64,000 nucleotides of DNA from NCBI RefSeq assembly GCF_900102035.1, contig NZ_LT629689.1, forward strand, positions 5,986,501 to 6,050,500, given 5' to 3'. Position numbers and translations under genes: made by a program. Position 1 is the stretch's first letter. Each line of letters begins with the position of its first letter. This stretch comes from Pseudomonas extremaustralis (GTDB taxonomy: Bacteria; Pseudomonadota; Gammaproteobacteria; Pseudomonadales; Pseudomonadaceae). This document shows positions 25,947 through 41,587 of this stretch, piece after piece. Under the pieces are notes generated by a model. The model saw nothing but the letters and a program-made list of their open reading frames with translations. It had not been told where the DNA came from and did not search any database.

Positions 25947-25970
25947 GAAGGCGACCCTAGGGTCGCCTTC
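25947..25970. terminator. fur/recN bidirectional terminator
   Basis: GAAGGCGACC and GGTCGCCTTC pair perfectly around CTAG, between the converging fur and recN genes. Confidence 0.8.
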
Positions 25971-25999
25971 ATGCTTTCTATCAGCAGGGAGTTTTCAGT

Positions 26000-27673
26000 T
26001 TAGGCCTTCGTTGCCACCACCATTTTTTTCGCGTGGGCTAGGGACTCTTTGGTCAAATCGATACCGCCGAGCATCCGTGCCACTTCCTCCACACGTTCCG
26101 ACTTGTTCAGCTTGGACACAGCTGTGTGCGTCGCATCGCTGCCTCTTACTTTATGTACAAATAAATGCTGGTGACCTTGTGCGGCCACTTGCGGTAAGTG
26201 AGTCACCGTCAGCACCTGGCCGCGCTCCCCGAGACGGCGCAGTAATTGGCCAACAATCTCCGCTGTGGGGCCGCCAATACCCACGTCCACTTCGTCGAAT
26301 ACCAGTGTAGGTACCCGAGAGGTTTGGGCGGTAATGACTTGGATCGCCAGGCTGATTCGCGACAGTTCGCCCCCGGACGCCACTTTTGCCAGTGCCTTGA
26401 GCGGTTGCCCAGGGTTGGCGCTGACCAGCAGTTCTACGTGCTCCAGTCCATGGGGTTGCAGTTCATTACTGGTGTTGGCGTGCAGCTCAATGGTGAAGCG
26501 CCCGCCCGGCATGCCCAGGCGCTGAATTTCCAGCTCTACGGCGCTGGCCAGGCTGACGGCTGCTTGCTGACGCAAGTCGCTCAGTTCGCGGGCTTTCTCT
26601 TGATAATGACGGGCGAAAGATGCGAGCTCATCACCTAGCCGCTCGATGGATTCATCGTTTGCATTCAGGGTTTCGATTTCATCCAGCAGTTTTTGCTGCA
26701 TCGTTGCCACTTCGGTGGGCTGGATTCGGTGTTTGCGCGCCAGGGTATAGATGGTGTCCAAGCGCTCTTCTATTTCCTGCAAGCGTGAGGGGTCGGCGTC
26801 GAAGTGGTCCAGAAAGCGATTCAGCTCGCCGACGGCTTCTTCCACCTGGATCTGGGCGCTGGTCAACAGGGTGGTGGCTTCACTCAGTGATCCTGAAGCG
26901 TTGTTCACGCTGGACAGCCGATTGAGGCTGGCTGTGAGTGCGTTAAGCACATTGCCCGAGTCGCTCTCGCTGCATTGTTCCACCACCTGGCGACAGATGC
27001 TCAGTAGGGTTTCGGCATTGGTGAGGTTCTTGTGTTCCTGCTCCAATTGCTCCAGTTCTGTCTCGCCAAGGGCCAGGCTTTCCAGCTCTTCTAGTTGATA
27101 GCTGAGTAGTTGGTGGCGAGCGCGTTGCTCGTCACCGGAGTTGGAGAGTCGCTCTAGCTCCTGGCGGGTCTGGCGCCAGCGCTGAGCGGCAAGCTGAACC
27201 TGGCGGGCAAGGTCGGTAGCGCCGGCGTACTCATCTAGCAGGCGGCGGTGAGTGTCGGTTTTCAGCAGGGACTGGTGTTCATGCTGGCTGTGGATGTCGA
27301 TCAGCAGCTCACCCAGGGCTTTCAGGTCGCCAAGGGGGCAGGGCGTGCCGTTGATATAGCCGCGGGAGCGTCCTTCGGCGGTGATCACCCGGCGCAGGAT
27401 GCACGGCCCGTCATTGTTCAAGTCGCGCTCGGCCAGCCAGGCTTCAGCTTCGGGAATATCCGCCAGGTCGAACGTCGCGAGGATGTCGGCCTTGTCTGCG
27501 CCAGGGCGCACTACGCCGCTGTCGGCACGGTCGCCAAGGGTCAGGCCCAGCGCGTCAAGCATGATCGACTTGCCGGCGCCGGTTTCGCCTGTGATTACGC
27601 TCATCCCGCGATCCAGTTCGAGATCCAGGTGTTCAACGATGGCGTAGTTATGTACGGACAGGTGCACCAGCAT
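26000..27673 (-). CDS. recN: DNA repair protein RecN
   Basis: This 557-residue SMC-like ATPase has Walker A GETGAGKS (residues 29-36), a long coiled coil in the centre and a C-terminal ABC signature (ASGGELSRISLA) with Walker B LVFDEVDVGIGG. It takes part in recombinational repair of double-strand breaks. It is divergent from grpE, which is its usual neighbour. I did not find a convincing LexA box in the intergenic region. Confidence 0.97.
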   Translation of the reverse strand: MLVHLSVHNYAIVEHLDLELDRGMSVITGETGAGKSIMLDALGLTLGDRADSGVVRPGADKADILATFDLADIPEAEAWLAERDLNNDGPCILRRVITAEGRSRGYINGTPCPLGDLKALGELLIDIHSQHEHQSLLKTDTHRRLLDEYAGATDLARQVQLAAQRWRQTRQELERLSNSGDEQRARHQLLSYQLEELESLALGETELEQLEQEHKNLTNAETLLSICRQVVEQCSESDSGNVLNALTASLNRLSSVNNASGSLSEATTLLTSAQIQVEEAVGELNRFLDHFDADPSRLQEIEERLDTIYTLARKHRIQPTEVATMQQKLLDEIETLNANDESIERLGDELASFARHYQEKARELSDLRQQAAVSLASAVELEIQRLGMPGGRFTIELHANTSNELQPHGLEHVELLVSANPGQPLKALAKVASGGELSRISLAIQVITAQTSRVPTLVFDEVDVGIGGPTAEIVGQLLRRLGERGQVLTVTHLPQVAAQGHQHLFVHKVRGSDATHTAVSKLNKSERVEEVARMLGGIDLTKESLAHAKKMVVATKA

Positions 27674-27846
27674 GAAGGCCGCTCCCAGGCTTTAGGTCTG
27701 GTTATTTATACAGTGTTTTGTTTAGCGCTGACAATCCTGATGCTTAGCTCGATTTGCTTGAACGGCTGTTTTTTTTAGCGCAACAAGGAATGAATAGGCA
27801 GGAATTGATCCTGATCATGGGAAAGACTTTTGGTAACGCCTGAGCC

Positions 27847-27874
27847 CTTGAAGCTTGAAATTGTGGCCCCATAT
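27847..27874 (+). promoter_or_regulatory. Sigma-32 heat-shock promoter of grpE
   Basis: CTTGAA at 27847-27852 and CCCCATAT at 27867-27874 are separated by 14 bp, a full match to the RpoH consensus. It lies about 55 bp upstream of the grpE ATG. Confidence 0.9.
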
Positions 27875-27927
27875 ACGGGAACAGAAGCGCGAGTTGAGTT
27901 CGCGCATGATTTTGAAAGGAGAAATCT

Positions 27928-28488
27928 ATGGCTGACGAACAGACGCAGGATACGCAAACTCCAGACGCCAATTCGGCTGCCGGTGATGAGCTGGCGACCC
28001 GCGTGCAAGTGCTTGAAGAGCAATTGGCCGCAGCGCAGGACCAGTCTTTGCGTGTTGCCGCCGATCTGCAGAACGTCCGCCGCCGTGCCGAGCAGGATGT
28101 TGAGAAGGCCCATAAGTTCGCACTGGAAAAATTTGCCGGTGATCTGCTACCGATCATCGATAGCCTGGAGCGTGGCCTTGAGTTGTCCAACCCGGACGAC
28201 GAAAACATCCGCCCAATGCGCGAAGGGATTGAGCTGACCCTGAAAATGTTCCAGGACACTCTGAAGCGTTATCAGTTGGAGGCGATCGATCCGCAAGGCG
28301 GCGAGCCGTTCAGTGCAGAGCACCATCAGGCCATGGCCATGCAGGAAAGTCCTGACCTTGAGCCTAACAGCGTGTTGAAAGTGTTCCAGAAGGGTTATCA
28401 GCTCAACGGTCGCTTGTTGCGCCCGGCGATGGTGGTGGTGAGCAAGGCTCCATCACCGGTTTCACCTTCGATCGATGAGCAGGCTTGA
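27928..28488 (+). CDS. grpE: Nucleotide exchange factor GrpE
   Basis: This 186-residue protein has an N-terminal coiled coil ([14 protein letters not shown]) and a beta domain ending with the [21 protein letters not shown] signature. It releases ADP from DnaK. It is the first gene of a heat-shock cluster with its own sigma-32 promoter, and AAGGAG lies seven bases before the ATG. Confidence 0.97.
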   Translation: MADEQTQDTQTPDANSAAGDELATRVQVLEEQLAAAQDQSLRVAADLQNVRRRAEQDVEKAHKFALEKFAGDLLPIIDSLERGLELSNPDDENIRPMREGIELTLKMFQDTLKRYQLEAIDPQGGEPFSAEHHQAMAMQESPDLEPNSVLKVFQKGYQLNGRLLRPAMVVVSKAPSPVSPSIDEQA

Positions 28489-28509
28489 AATTCGTTGCAA
28501 GGCCCCCAT
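28484..28509 (+). promoter_or_regulatory. Sigma-32 promoter of dnaK, overlapping the grpE stop
   Basis: CTTGAA at 28484-28489 contains the grpE stop codon TGA; CCCCAT at 28504-28509 follows after 14 bp. This matches the RpoH consensus and would let dnaK be raised separately from grpE. Confidence 0.85.
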
Positions 28510-28590
28510 CTATAAGTCAAGCGTTTAAGTGCTACCGCAGTTAGCCACCACTGCTGCGGCATCCAAATTCAAGTTTCGGGAGAGTAAATC

Positions 28591-30507
28591 ATGGGCAAAA
28601 TTATCGGTATCGACCTGGGGACCACCAACTCGTGCGTCTCTGTTCTGGAAAACGGCGTAGCAAAAGTTATCGAGAACGCCGAAGGCGCGCGTACTACGCC
28701 GTCGATCATTGCATACGCCAACGATGGTGAGATCCTCGTCGGTCAGTCGGCCAAGCGCCAGGCTGTAACCAACCCGCATAACACCCTGTACGCGGTAAAG
28801 CGTCTGATCGGTCGTAAGTTCGAAGAAGAAGTCGTACAGAAAGATATCAAGATGGTCCCTTACAAAATCGCCAAGGCTGACAACGGTGACGCCTGGGTTG
28901 AAGTAAATGGCCAGAAAATGTCGCCGCCACAAATCTCGGCTGAAATCTTGAAAAAGATGAAGAAAACCGCCGAAGACTACCTCGGTGAAGCCGTGACTGA
29001 AGCGGTGATCACCGTTCCGGCCTACTTCAACGACAGCCAGCGCCAGGCGACGAAAGACGCCGGCCGCATCGCGGGCCTGGACGTAAAACGTATCATCAAC
29101 GAACCGACCGCAGCCGCTCTGGCTTACGGTATGGATAAAGCCAAAGGCGACCACACCGTCATCGTTTATGACCTGGGTGGCGGTACCTTCGACGTGTCCG
29201 TGATCGAAATCGCTGAAGTTGACGGCGAGCACCAGTTCGAAGTGTTGGCCACCAACGGTGACACCTTCCTGGGTGGTGAAGACTTTGACATTCGTCTGAT
29301 CGATTACCTCGTTGATGAATTCAAGAAAGAAAGCGGCATGAACCTCAAAGGTGACCCGCTGGCAATGCAGCGTCTGAAAGAGGCAGCTGAGAAAGCCAAG
29401 ATCGAGCTGTCTTCCGCTCAGTCGACCGATGTGAACCTGCCGTACATCACAGCAGATGCGACCGGTCCTAAGCACTTGAACGTGAAAATCTCGCGCGCCA
29501 AGCTGGAAGCGCTGGTTGAAGACCTGGTTCAGCGCACCATCGAGCCTTGCCGTATCGCGCTGAAAGACTCCGGTATCGATGTTGGCGCGATCAACGACGT
29601 GATCCTGGTCGGCGGTCAGACCCGTATGCCACTGGTTCAGAAATTGGTGACCGAGTTCTTCGGCAAAGAAGCACGTAAAGACGTTAACCCGGACGAAGCG
29701 GTTGCCATGGGTGCTGCTATTCAGGGCGCGGTACTGGCCGGCGACGTGAAAGACGTGTTGCTGCTGGACGTCAGCCCACTGACCCTGGGTATCGAAACCA
29801 TGGGCGGCGTGATGACTGCGCTGATCGAGAAAAACACCACGATTCCTACCAAGAAGTCGCAAGTGTTCTCGACTGCCGATGATAACCAGGGCGCGGTGAC
29901 CATTCACGTGCTGCAAGGTGAGCGCAAGCAAGCGGCGCAGAACAAGTCCCTGGGCAAGTTCGACCTGTCCGATATCCCGCCAGCACCACGTGGCGTGCCG
30001 CAAATCGAAGTGACCTTCGACATCGATGCCAACGGCATCCTGCACGTAGGCGCCAAGGACAAGGCCACCGGCAAGGCTCAGTCCATTGTGATCAAGGCTA
30101 ACTCGGGTCTGTCGGATGAAGAAATTCAGCAGATGATCCGTGATGCTGAAGCCAACGCTGATGCTGATAAGAAGTTTGAAGAGCTGGCTGCTGCCCGTAA
30201 CCAGGGTGATGCACTTGTTCACTCGACGCGCAAAATGGTCACTGAAGCTGGTGACAAAGTGACTGCCGAAGAGAAGGCTGCGATCGAAGCTGCCGTGGTT
30301 GCTCTGGAAGCCGCTGTTAAAGGCGACGACAAGGCTGCCATCGAAGCCAAGGTTGAGGAGCTGTCGAAAGTCTCCGCTCCGGTCGCTCAGAAAATGTACG
30401 CCGAACAAGGTCAGCCAGCTGACGGTGCCGCACATCAGGCAGAGCCTGAAGCCAAGCATGACGACGTTGTCGATGCTGAGTTCGAAGAAGTCAAAGAGCA
30501 GAAGTAA
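28591..30507 (+). CDS. dnaK: Chaperone DnaK (Hsp70)
   Basis: This 638-residue protein has the ATPase domain ([27 protein letters not shown], a VGGQTRMP motif), a substrate-binding domain and the acidic EEVK-type tail (EFEEVKEQK). It works with DnaJ and GrpE in protein folding. Full length, preceded by GGGAGAG and its own heat-shock promoter. Confidence 0.98.
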   Translation: MGKIIGIDLGTTNSCVSVLENGVAKVIENAEGARTTPSIIAYANDGEILVGQSAKRQAVTNPHNTLYAVKRLIGRKFEEEVVQKDIKMVPYKIAKADNGDAWVEVNGQKMSPPQISAEILKKMKKTAEDYLGEAVTEAVITVPAYFNDSQRQATKDAGRIAGLDVKRIINEPTAAALAYGMDKAKGDHTVIVYDLGGGTFDVSVIEIAEVDGEHQFEVLATNGDTFLGGEDFDIRLIDYLVDEFKKESGMNLKGDPLAMQRLKEAAEKAKIELSSAQSTDVNLPYITADATGPKHLNVKISRAKLEALVEDLVQRTIEPCRIALKDSGIDVGAINDVILVGGQTRMPLVQKLVTEFFGKEARKDVNPDEAVAMGAAIQGAVLAGDVKDVLLLDVSPLTLGIETMGGVMTALIEKNTTIPTKKSQVFSTADDNQGAVTIHVLQGERKQAAQNKSLGKFDLSDIPPAPRGVPQIEVTFDIDANGILHVGAKDKATGKAQSIVIKANSGLSDEEIQQMIRDAEANADADKKFEELAAARNQGDALVHSTRKMVTEAGDKVTAEEKAAIEAAVVALEAAVKGDDKAAIEAKVEELSKVSAPVAQKMYAEQGQPADGAAHQAEPEAKHDDVVDAEFEEVKEQK

Positions 30508-30823
30508 TCTGCTCGACCGGTTGACCGCTATCAAGCGGTGACTGGTAGGATGTCGCCGCGCGGGAGCTTGCTCCCGCGTTGGCGTGTCTGGGGTATGCGA
30601 ATTTTTACAGCATGCGACAACGCTCGGATGCTGGCGGTGTGATCGGGAATGCTCCTGCTTCCTGACTGGCAATCACCGCGTTTTTGGCTGGGTCTCGGCT
30701 GAAAGCAGTAATGACCAGGATCGTTGAATCGACGTGAGTTGGGTCCGGGCCTGTATTGGGGCTCAACGAGTTTGGCAAGGCTCAGGAGGGTCTGGCTGAA
30801 CGTCCTTAAGAGTGCAAAGACTT
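30508..30823. other. dnaK-dnaJ intergenic region with REP-like hairpin
   Basis: These 316 bases hold no convincing gene. CGCGGGAG-CTTG-CTCCCGCG at 30559-30578 is a perfect hairpin of the kind found in Pseudomonas REP elements. It probably lowers read-through from dnaK to dnaJ. An AGGAGGG at 30783 is too far from the dnaJ ATG to serve it. No sigma-32 promoter was found for dnaJ. Confidence 0.6.
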
Positions 30824-32765
<1,942 letters not shown>

Positions 32766-32779
32766 TCAGTAGCTAAAGT

Positions 32780-32812
32780 GGGGTCTCTGGATTATCCTAA
32801 GGCCCCGTTTTT
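32780..32812 (+). terminator. dapB terminator
   Basis: GGGGTCT and AGGCCCC pair around an inner GGA-TTA-TCC stem and are followed by five T. Confidence 0.75.
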
Positions 32813-32941
32813 AACCGCTCAGCGACGTCCTGTCGCATTCTCCTGCCTTTAAGGCTCATTAGCGGTGGACCAAAATAGCCTTTTTCTGTAAGCTACAGCT
32901 TTAGTGTGTCCACTAAAAGCGCGCAGAATTATTCAGTGAAG

Positions 32942-32979
32942 AAGCGGGGTGACGTGTCCATACGTCACTCCGCTTTTTT
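32942..32979 (+). promoter_or_regulatory. Terminator-like attenuator in the carA leader
   Basis: AAGCGGGGTGACGT (32942-32955) pairs with ACGTCACTCCGCTT (32962-32975) with a single G-T wobble, followed by T to 32979. It lies about 45 bp before carA and inside a possible leader reading frame, so it is placed to control carAB by attenuation. The true promoter is not identified. Confidence 0.65.
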
Positions 32980-33028
32980 ACAACCTGCGATCGCCCTTTC
33001 AGGCTTTATTTACGGGAGGTCTTCTTGA
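32954..33028 (+). CDS. Possible carA leader peptide (24 residues)
   Basis: A GTG at 32954, with GGGGTG just upstream, opens a 24-residue frame whose TGA overlaps the TTG start of carA (TTGA). In-frame GTGs at 32936 and 32906 would lengthen it. Reading it would both disturb the attenuator hairpin and couple translation to carA. Codon preference is not informative at this length, so confidence is low. Confidence 0.4.
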   Translation: MSIRHSAFLQPAIALSGFIYGRSS

Positions 33029-34161
33029 CTAAGCCAGCCATACTCGCCCTTGCTGATGGCAGCATTTTTCGCGGCGAAGCCATTGGAGCCGACGGTCAAA
33101 CCGTTGGAGAGGTGGTGTTTAACACTGCCATGACCGGCTATCAGGAAATCCTTACCGATCCTTCCTACGCCCAACAGATCGTTACCCTGACTTATCCACA
33201 TATCGGCAACACCGGTACTACGCCGGAAGACGTCGAGTCTGATCGTGTCTGGTCGGCTGGTCTGGTCATTCGCGACCTGCCATTGGTGGCGAGCAACTGG
33301 CGTAATACCCTGTCGCTGTCCGACTACCTGAAAGCCAACAACGTTGTGGCAATCGCAGGTATCGATACTCGCCGCCTCACGCGCATCCTGCGTGAAAAAG
33401 GTTCGCAGAACGGCTGCATCATGGCCGGTGACAATATTTCCGAAGAGGCTGCGATCGCCGCCGCGCAAGGCTTCCCAGGCCTGAAAGGCATGGACCTGGC
33501 GAAAGTTGTCAGCGTCAAGGAACAATACGAGTGGCGTTCCACTGTCTGGGACTTGAAGACCGACAGTCACGCAACCATCGATGCGGCTGAGCTGCCGTAC
33601 CACGTAGTCGCCTACGACTACGGCATCAAGTACAACATCCTGCGCATGCTGGTCGAGCGTGGTTGCCGTGTGACCGTGGTGCCGGCGCAAACTCCTGCCA
33701 GCGACGTGCTGGCGCTGCAGCCGGACGGTGTGTTCCTGTCCAACGGCCCGGGTGATCCGGAGCCATGCGACTACGCCATCAAGGCAATCAAGGAAGTGCT
33801 GGAAACCGATATCCCGGTATTCGGTATCTGCCTCGGGCATCAACTGCTTGCCCTGGCCTCCGGCGCCAAGACCCTGAAAATGGGGCACGGCCACCACGGC
33901 GCCAACCACCCGGTGCAGGACCTGGACACTGGCGTGGTGATGATCACCAGCCAGAACCACGGTTTCGCGGTGGATGAAGTGACCTTGCCAGCCAACGTCC
34001 GCGCGACTCACAAGTCGCTGTTCGACGGCTCCCTGCAGGGCATCGAGCGTACGGATAAAAGCGCGTTCAGCTTCCAGGGCCACCCTGAGGCCAGCCCGGG
34101 CCCGAACGACGTAGCGCCGCTGTTCGACCGTTTCATCAATGAGATGGCCAAGCGACGCTGA
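33025..34161 (+). CDS. carA: Carbamoyl-phosphate synthase small subunit
   Basis: This 378-residue protein has an N-terminal CarA domain and a class I glutamine amidotransferase domain with the nucleophile in [13 protein letters not shown] and the partner histidine in [11 protein letters not shown]. It frees ammonia from glutamine for CarB. It starts at TTG (33025), with GGGAGG six bases upstream. Confidence 0.97.
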   Translation: MTKPAILALADGSIFRGEAIGADGQTVGEVVFNTAMTGYQEILTDPSYAQQIVTLTYPHIGNTGTTPEDVESDRVWSAGLVIRDLPLVASNWRNTLSLSDYLKANNVVAIAGIDTRRLTRILREKGSQNGCIMAGDNISEEAAIAAAQGFPGLKGMDLAKVVSVKEQYEWRSTVWDLKTDSHATIDAAELPYHVVAYDYGIKYNILRMLVERGCRVTVVPAQTPASDVLALQPDGVFLSNGPGDPEPCDYAIKAIKEVLETDIPVFGICLGHQLLALASGAKTLKMGHGHHGANHPVQDLDTGVVMITSQNHGFAVDEVTLPANVRATHKSLFDGSLQGIERTDKSAFSFQGHPEASPGPNDVAPLFDRFINEMAKRR

Positions 34162-34266
34162 CTGAGTGGCCCGCGGGCGGCCCCGATCCTCGGTGGCCCC
34201 CGCCGGCTCTTCAAAGATTGTTCAAGACGGCTTGCCGACTGACCTGCGGATTTGAGTGACAAACCC

Positions 34267-37484
<3,218 letters not shown>

Positions 37485-37488
<4 letters not shown>

Positions 37489-37961
37489 TCAAATACCCAA
37501 TGACCGTCCAGGGCGCCAAGGCCCTGGAAGAGGAGCACGCCCATCTGACCAAGGTCGTACGTCCAAAGTTGAGCCAGGACATCGGTACGGCCCGCGAGCT
37601 GGGTGATTTGAAGGAAAACGCCGAATACCACGCTGCTCGCGAGCAGCAGGGTATGGTCGAGGCGCGTATTCGCGACATTGAAGGCCGCATGCAAAACGCG
37701 GTCATCATTGACGTGACAACCATTCCTCATACCGGCAAGGTGATCTTCGGCACCACCGTGGAAATCGCCAACGTTGAGACTGATGAAAGCGTGACTTACC
37801 ACATCGTGGGTGAGGACGAAGCTGATATCAAGAAAGGCAAGATTTCCGTAGGGTCTCCTATCGCTCGCGCCTTGATCGCCAAGGAAGAGGGTGATGTGGT
37901 GGTGGTCAAAACGCCCGGTGGCGTGATCGAGTACGAGATTGTTGAAGTTCGTCACGTCTGA
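37485..37961 (+). CDS. greA: Transcription elongation factor GreA
   Basis: This 158-residue protein has an N-terminal coiled coil with the acidic tip ([20 protein letters not shown] region) and a C-terminal FKBP-like domain. It rescues backtracked RNA polymerase. The ATGA overlap with carB places it in the carAB operon, as reported for Pseudomonas aeruginosa. Confidence 0.97.
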
Positions 37962-37989
37962 AAGAAGGCGCCCGCTTCATGCGGGCGCC

Positions 37990-38394
37990 ATGCTGTGGCA
38001 GCTCTCCCAGATGCTTTGGGTTGGCGGCCTGTGGCTGTTGCACATCGGTGTATTGCCGGTGTTGGGCTTGATTGGGCTGGCGCCGTTACTGATCGATGAG
38101 ATCGATGGATTACTGAGTGTGCTGCTGGTGGGTTTTGCGGCGGCGTGCGTAACGCTTCAGGCGTTGGTGCTGGTCAAGGCCGAAGGTTTGGAGAGTTTAT
38201 GGCGGGATATTCGTGGGCAACTGCTGTTGATGGCGCTGTATGCGTGTGCGATGTATTACGTCGTGCATGCCTGGCTGCCGGAAGCGTTGCGCTGGCAGCT
38301 ATTCAGCTATCTTGTGCTAGGGTTTTCCGGCTTGGTGCTTGTTCTGCAGCCTGCACCGGGATGGAGTGGCGGGGCGCGCGAAGCACGCCCGTGA
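37990..38394 (+). CDS. Small integral membrane protein (DUF4149-like)
   Basis: This 134-residue protein has four hydrophobic segments (near residues 10-30, 38-60, 76-95 and 104-122). The frame opens upstream but overlaps greA; the ATG at 37990 is preferred. A hairpin-like GCGCCCGC...GCGGGCGC sequence lies just before it (37969-37989), so its expression may be lowered relative to greA. It resembles DUF4149 proteins commonly encoded beside greA and yhbY. Function unknown. Confidence 0.75.
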   Translation: MLWQLSQMLWVGGLWLLHIGVLPVLGLIGLAPLLIDEIDGLLSVLLVGFAAACVTLQALVLVKAEGLESLWRDIRGQLLLMALYACAMYYVVHAWLPEALRWQLFSYLVLGFSGLVLVLQPAPGWSGGAREARP

Positions 38395-38403
38395 CCCTTG
38401 CTG

Positions 38404-38712
38404 TTATTTGAAACGATGAACGTTCGACAGTTGTTTATTGACGCTGAAGTTCTTGCGATACAGCAACGCCATCTTGCCGATGACCTGGACCAGGTCCGCT
38501 TTGCCCACTTTGCACAATTCTGCAATGGCGGTCAGGCGCGCTTCGCGGTCAAGGATGTTGACCTTGATTTTGATCAGTTCATGATCGTTCAGTGCGCGTT
38601 CAAATTCGGCTAACACACCTTCAGTCAAACCGTTGTCTGCCACAATCAAAACTGGTTTCAGATGGTGGCCAATGGATTTGTACTGTTTCTTCTGCTCTTG
38701 AGTGAGCGGCAT
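38404..38712 (-). CDS. yhbY: CRM-domain RNA-binding protein YhbY
   Basis: This 102-residue protein is the bacterial CRM domain (KSIGHHLKPVLIVADNGLT, then a GKADLVQVIGKMALLYRKN motif). It binds the pre-50S ribosome. It is divergent from rlmE, its usual neighbour. Confidence 0.93.
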   Translation of the reverse strand: MPLTQEQKKQYKSIGHHLKPVLIVADNGLTEGVLAEFERALNDHELIKIKVNILDREARLTAIAELCKVGKADLVQVIGKMALLYRKNFSVNKQLSNVHRFK

Positions 38713-38817
38713 AATCTGACCCCTGCGTCTGATCTTGTAAAAAGCGGCGGCCAGTTTACCCGAGCGAGTCCGGGACCGCCCAGTTAATCACGACCCGTTT
38801 TATTTTCGAGGTGGCCC

Positions 38818-39468
38818 GTGGCCCGTTCCAAAACTAGCCTTAAGTGGCTGCAAGAGCATTTCAACGATCCTTATGTCAAAAAGGCGCAAAAGGACGGTTA
38901 CCGTTCCCGGGCCAGCTACAAGCTGCTGGAGCTCCAAGACAAGGACAAATTGTTCCGCCCTGGCATGAGCGTGATCGACTTGGGTGCCGCTCCAGGTGGC
39001 TGGTCCCAGGTGGCCAGTCGTCTGATTGGCGGGCAGGGCCGGTTGATCGCTTCCGACATCCTGGAGATGGACAGCATCCCGGATGTGACCTTCGTCCATG
39101 GTGACTTTACCCAGGATGCGGTGTTAGCTGAGATCCTGCAGGCTGTGGGAAATTCGCAGGTGGACCTTGTGATTTCCGACATGGCCCCCAATATGAGTGG
39201 ATTACCGGCGGTTGATATGCCGCGAGCCATGTTTCTGTGCGAGTTGGCGCTGGATCTGGCAGGACGCGTATTGCGCCCGGGTGGTGATTTCCTGGTCAAA
39301 GTCTTCCAGGGTGAGGGCTTCGACGAGTACCACAAGAACATCCGCAAGCTGTTCGACAAGGTACAGATGCGTAAACCGGACTCATCCCGGGACCGGTCCC
39401 GCGAGCAATACCTGTTGGCACGAGGCTTCCGCGGGATCGACGGCGCAGCGAGCGATGAGCGTCTTTGA
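38818..39468 (+). CDS. rlmE: 23S rRNA (U2552-2'-O) methyltransferase
   Basis: This 216-residue protein has the FtsJ/RrmJ SAM motif [15 protein letters not shown] and the catalytic Lys-Asp-Lys series ([19 protein letters not shown]). It methylates the ribosomal A-loop. It starts at GTG with CGAGG upstream and lies before ftsH, the classic heat-shock pair. Confidence 0.96.
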   Translation: MARSKTSLKWLQEHFNDPYVKKAQKDGYRSRASYKLLELQDKDKLFRPGMSVIDLGAAPGGWSQVASRLIGGQGRLIASDILEMDSIPDVTFVHGDFTQDAVLAEILQAVGNSQVDLVISDMAPNMSGLPAVDMPRAMFLCELALDLAGRVLRPGGDFLVKVFQGEGFDEYHKNIRKLFDKVQMRKPDSSRDRSREQYLLARGFRGIDGAASDERL

Positions 39469-39659
39469 AGGTTTTAAGGGAGTCGATAGGTTTTTTTATA
39501 TCGCTTTCGTCACGAAGCTTTACGAATATTGTGTAGTCAAAGTTTCACAAAGGGTTACAGACGGCGCCTGCCAGAGTCGTAGGTAATGTAGTAAGTTAGG
39601 CCGGTGAATATCATGCGAAGCGCGCGCCAGTAGCGGAGCTTGCTTCAGAGGGTAGTTAA

Positions 39660-41579
39660 TTGAACGATATGGCAAAGAATCTGATCCTGTGGTTGATCAT
39701 CGCGGCTGTCCTGGTGACGGTGATGAACAACTTCTCCAGCCCTAACGAGCCGCAGACCCTCAACTATTCCGACTTCATCCAGCAAGTTAAGGATGGCAAG
39801 GTCGAGCGCGTAGCGGTTGATGGCTACGTGATCACCGGCAAGCGCAACGATGGCGACAGCTTCAAGACCATTCGTCCGGCAATCCAGGACAACGGTCTGA
39901 TAGGCGATCTGGTTGATAACCATGTGGTTGTCGAGGGCAAGCAGCCTGAGCAGCAGAGCATCTGGACTCAACTCCTGGTGGCGAGCTTCCCGATCCTAGT
40001 GATCATCGCCGTATTCATGTTCTTCATGCGTCAGATGCAAGGCGGTGCGGGAGGCAAGGGTGGACCGATGAGCTTCGGCAAGAGCAAGGCACGCCTGCTC
40101 TCCGAGGATCAAGTGAAAACCACATTGGCTGACGTTGCCGGTTGCGACGAAGCCAAGGAAGAAGTGGGGGAGTTGGTCGAGTTCCTGCGCGACCCGGGCA
40201 AATTCCAGCGTCTAGGCGGTCGTATTCCGCGCGGCGTATTGATGGTCGGTCCTCCGGGTACCGGTAAAACCTTGCTCGCCAAGGCGATCGCCGGTGAAGC
40301 CAAGGTGCCTTTCTTCACCATTTCCGGTTCTGACTTCGTCGAAATGTTCGTCGGCGTCGGTGCCAGCCGCGTCCGCGATATGTTTGAGCAGGCCAAGAAA
40401 CACGCGCCATGCATCATCTTCATCGATGAAATCGACGCCGTTGGTCGCCATCGTGGCGCCGGCATGGGCGGTGGTCATGATGAGCGTGAACAGACTCTTA
40501 ACCAATTGCTGGTCGAGATGGATGGTTTCGAGATGAATGACGGCATCATCGTCATTGCCGCTACCAACCGTCCGGACGTACTGGATCCTGCGCTGTTGCG
40601 TCCGGGCCGGTTTGACCGCCAGGTTGTAGTGGGGTTGCCGGATATTCGTGGTCGTGAACAGATTCTGAAAGTACATATGCGCAAAGTGCCAATGGGTGAC
40701 GACGTTGCTCCGGCCGTTATCGCCCGTGGTACTCCGGGCTTCTCCGGCGCTGACCTGGCGAACCTGGTGAATGAGGCTTCGTTGTTTGCGGCGCGTACTG
40801 GCAAGCGCATCGTTGAAATGAAAGAGTTTGAGCTGGCAAAAGACAAGATCATGATGGGCGCTGAGCGCAAATCGATGGTCATGTCCGAAAAAGAGAAGCA
40901 GAACACTGCGTACCACGAAGCCGGCCACGCAATTGTTGGTCGGGTCGTACCTGAGCATGACCCTGTCTACAAGGTGTCGATCATTCCTCGCGGTCGAGCA
41001 CTTGGTGTCACCATGTTTCTGCCGGAAGAGGATCGTTACAGTCTCTCCAAGCGCGCGTTGATCAGCCAGATCTGTTCGCTGTATGGCGGCCGGATTGCTG
41101 AAGAAATGACCCTAGGCTTCGATGGTGTGACCACGGGTGCCTCCAACGACATCATGCGGGCCAGCCAGATTGCACGGAACATGGTGACTAAGTGGGGGTT
41201 GTCGGAAAAGCTCGGTCCTTTGATGTATGCTGAAGAAGAAGGTGAAGTTTTCCTGGGGCGTGGTGGTGGCGGTCAAAACGCCAGCTTCTCCGGTGAGACG
41301 GCCAAGCTTATCGACTCCGAGGTGCGCAGTATCATTGACCAGTGCTACGGCACAGCCAAGCAGATATTGACGGATAATCGCGACAAGCTGGATGCCATGG
41401 CTGATGCACTGATGAAGTACGAAACCATTGATGCCGACCAGATCGATGACATCATGGCTGGTCGTACGCCGCGTGAGCCTCGCGACTGGGAAGGTGGTTC
41501 GGGTACTTCGGGTACGCCACCGGTGGTTCAGAATGAACGCCCTGAAACCCCGATCGGCGGCCCGGCAGCTGACCACTAA
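39660..41579 (+). CDS. ftsH: ATP-dependent zinc metalloprotease FtsH
   Basis: This 639-residue protein has two membrane helices (near residues 8-25 and 101-122), an AAA+ domain (Walker A GPPGTGKT near residue 197, FIDEIDAVG, arginine-finger region RPGRFDRQ) and a peptidase zinc site HEAGH near residue 419. It degrades membrane and short-lived proteins. The TTG at 39660 has GAGGG seven bases upstream and is preferred to the ATG at 39669. Confidence 0.97.
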   Translation: MNDMAKNLILWLIIAAVLVTVMNNFSSPNEPQTLNYSDFIQQVKDGKVERVAVDGYVITGKRNDGDSFKTIRPAIQDNGLIGDLVDNHVVVEGKQPEQQSIWTQLLVASFPILVIIAVFMFFMRQMQGGAGGKGGPMSFGKSKARLLSEDQVKTTLADVAGCDEAKEEVGELVEFLRDPGKFQRLGGRIPRGVLMVGPPGTGKTLLAKAIAGEAKVPFFTISGSDFVEMFVGVGASRVRDMFEQAKKHAPCIIFIDEIDAVGRHRGAGMGGGHDEREQTLNQLLVEMDGFEMNDGIIVIAATNRPDVLDPALLRPGRFDRQVVVGLPDIRGREQILKVHMRKVPMGDDVAPAVIARGTPGFSGADLANLVNEASLFAARTGKRIVEMKEFELAKDKIMMGAERKSMVMSEKEKQNTAYHEAGHAIVGRVVPEHDPVYKVSIIPRGRALGVTMFLPEEDRYSLSKRALISQICSLYGGRIAEEMTLGFDGVTTGASNDIMRASQIARNMVTKWGLSEKLGPLMYAEEEGEVFLGRGGGGQNASFSGETAKLIDSEVRSIIDQCYGTAKQILTDNRDKLDAMADALMKYETIDADQIDDIMAGRTPREPRDWEGGSGTSGTPPVVQNERPETPIGGPAADH

Positions 41580-41587
41580 GGTTTGAA

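Noticed and set aside
28525..30672. A 715-codon open frame on the minus strand opposite dnaK
   Set aside because: It mirrors dnaK codon by codon, a usual effect of high-GC coding; the protein has no recognisable domain.
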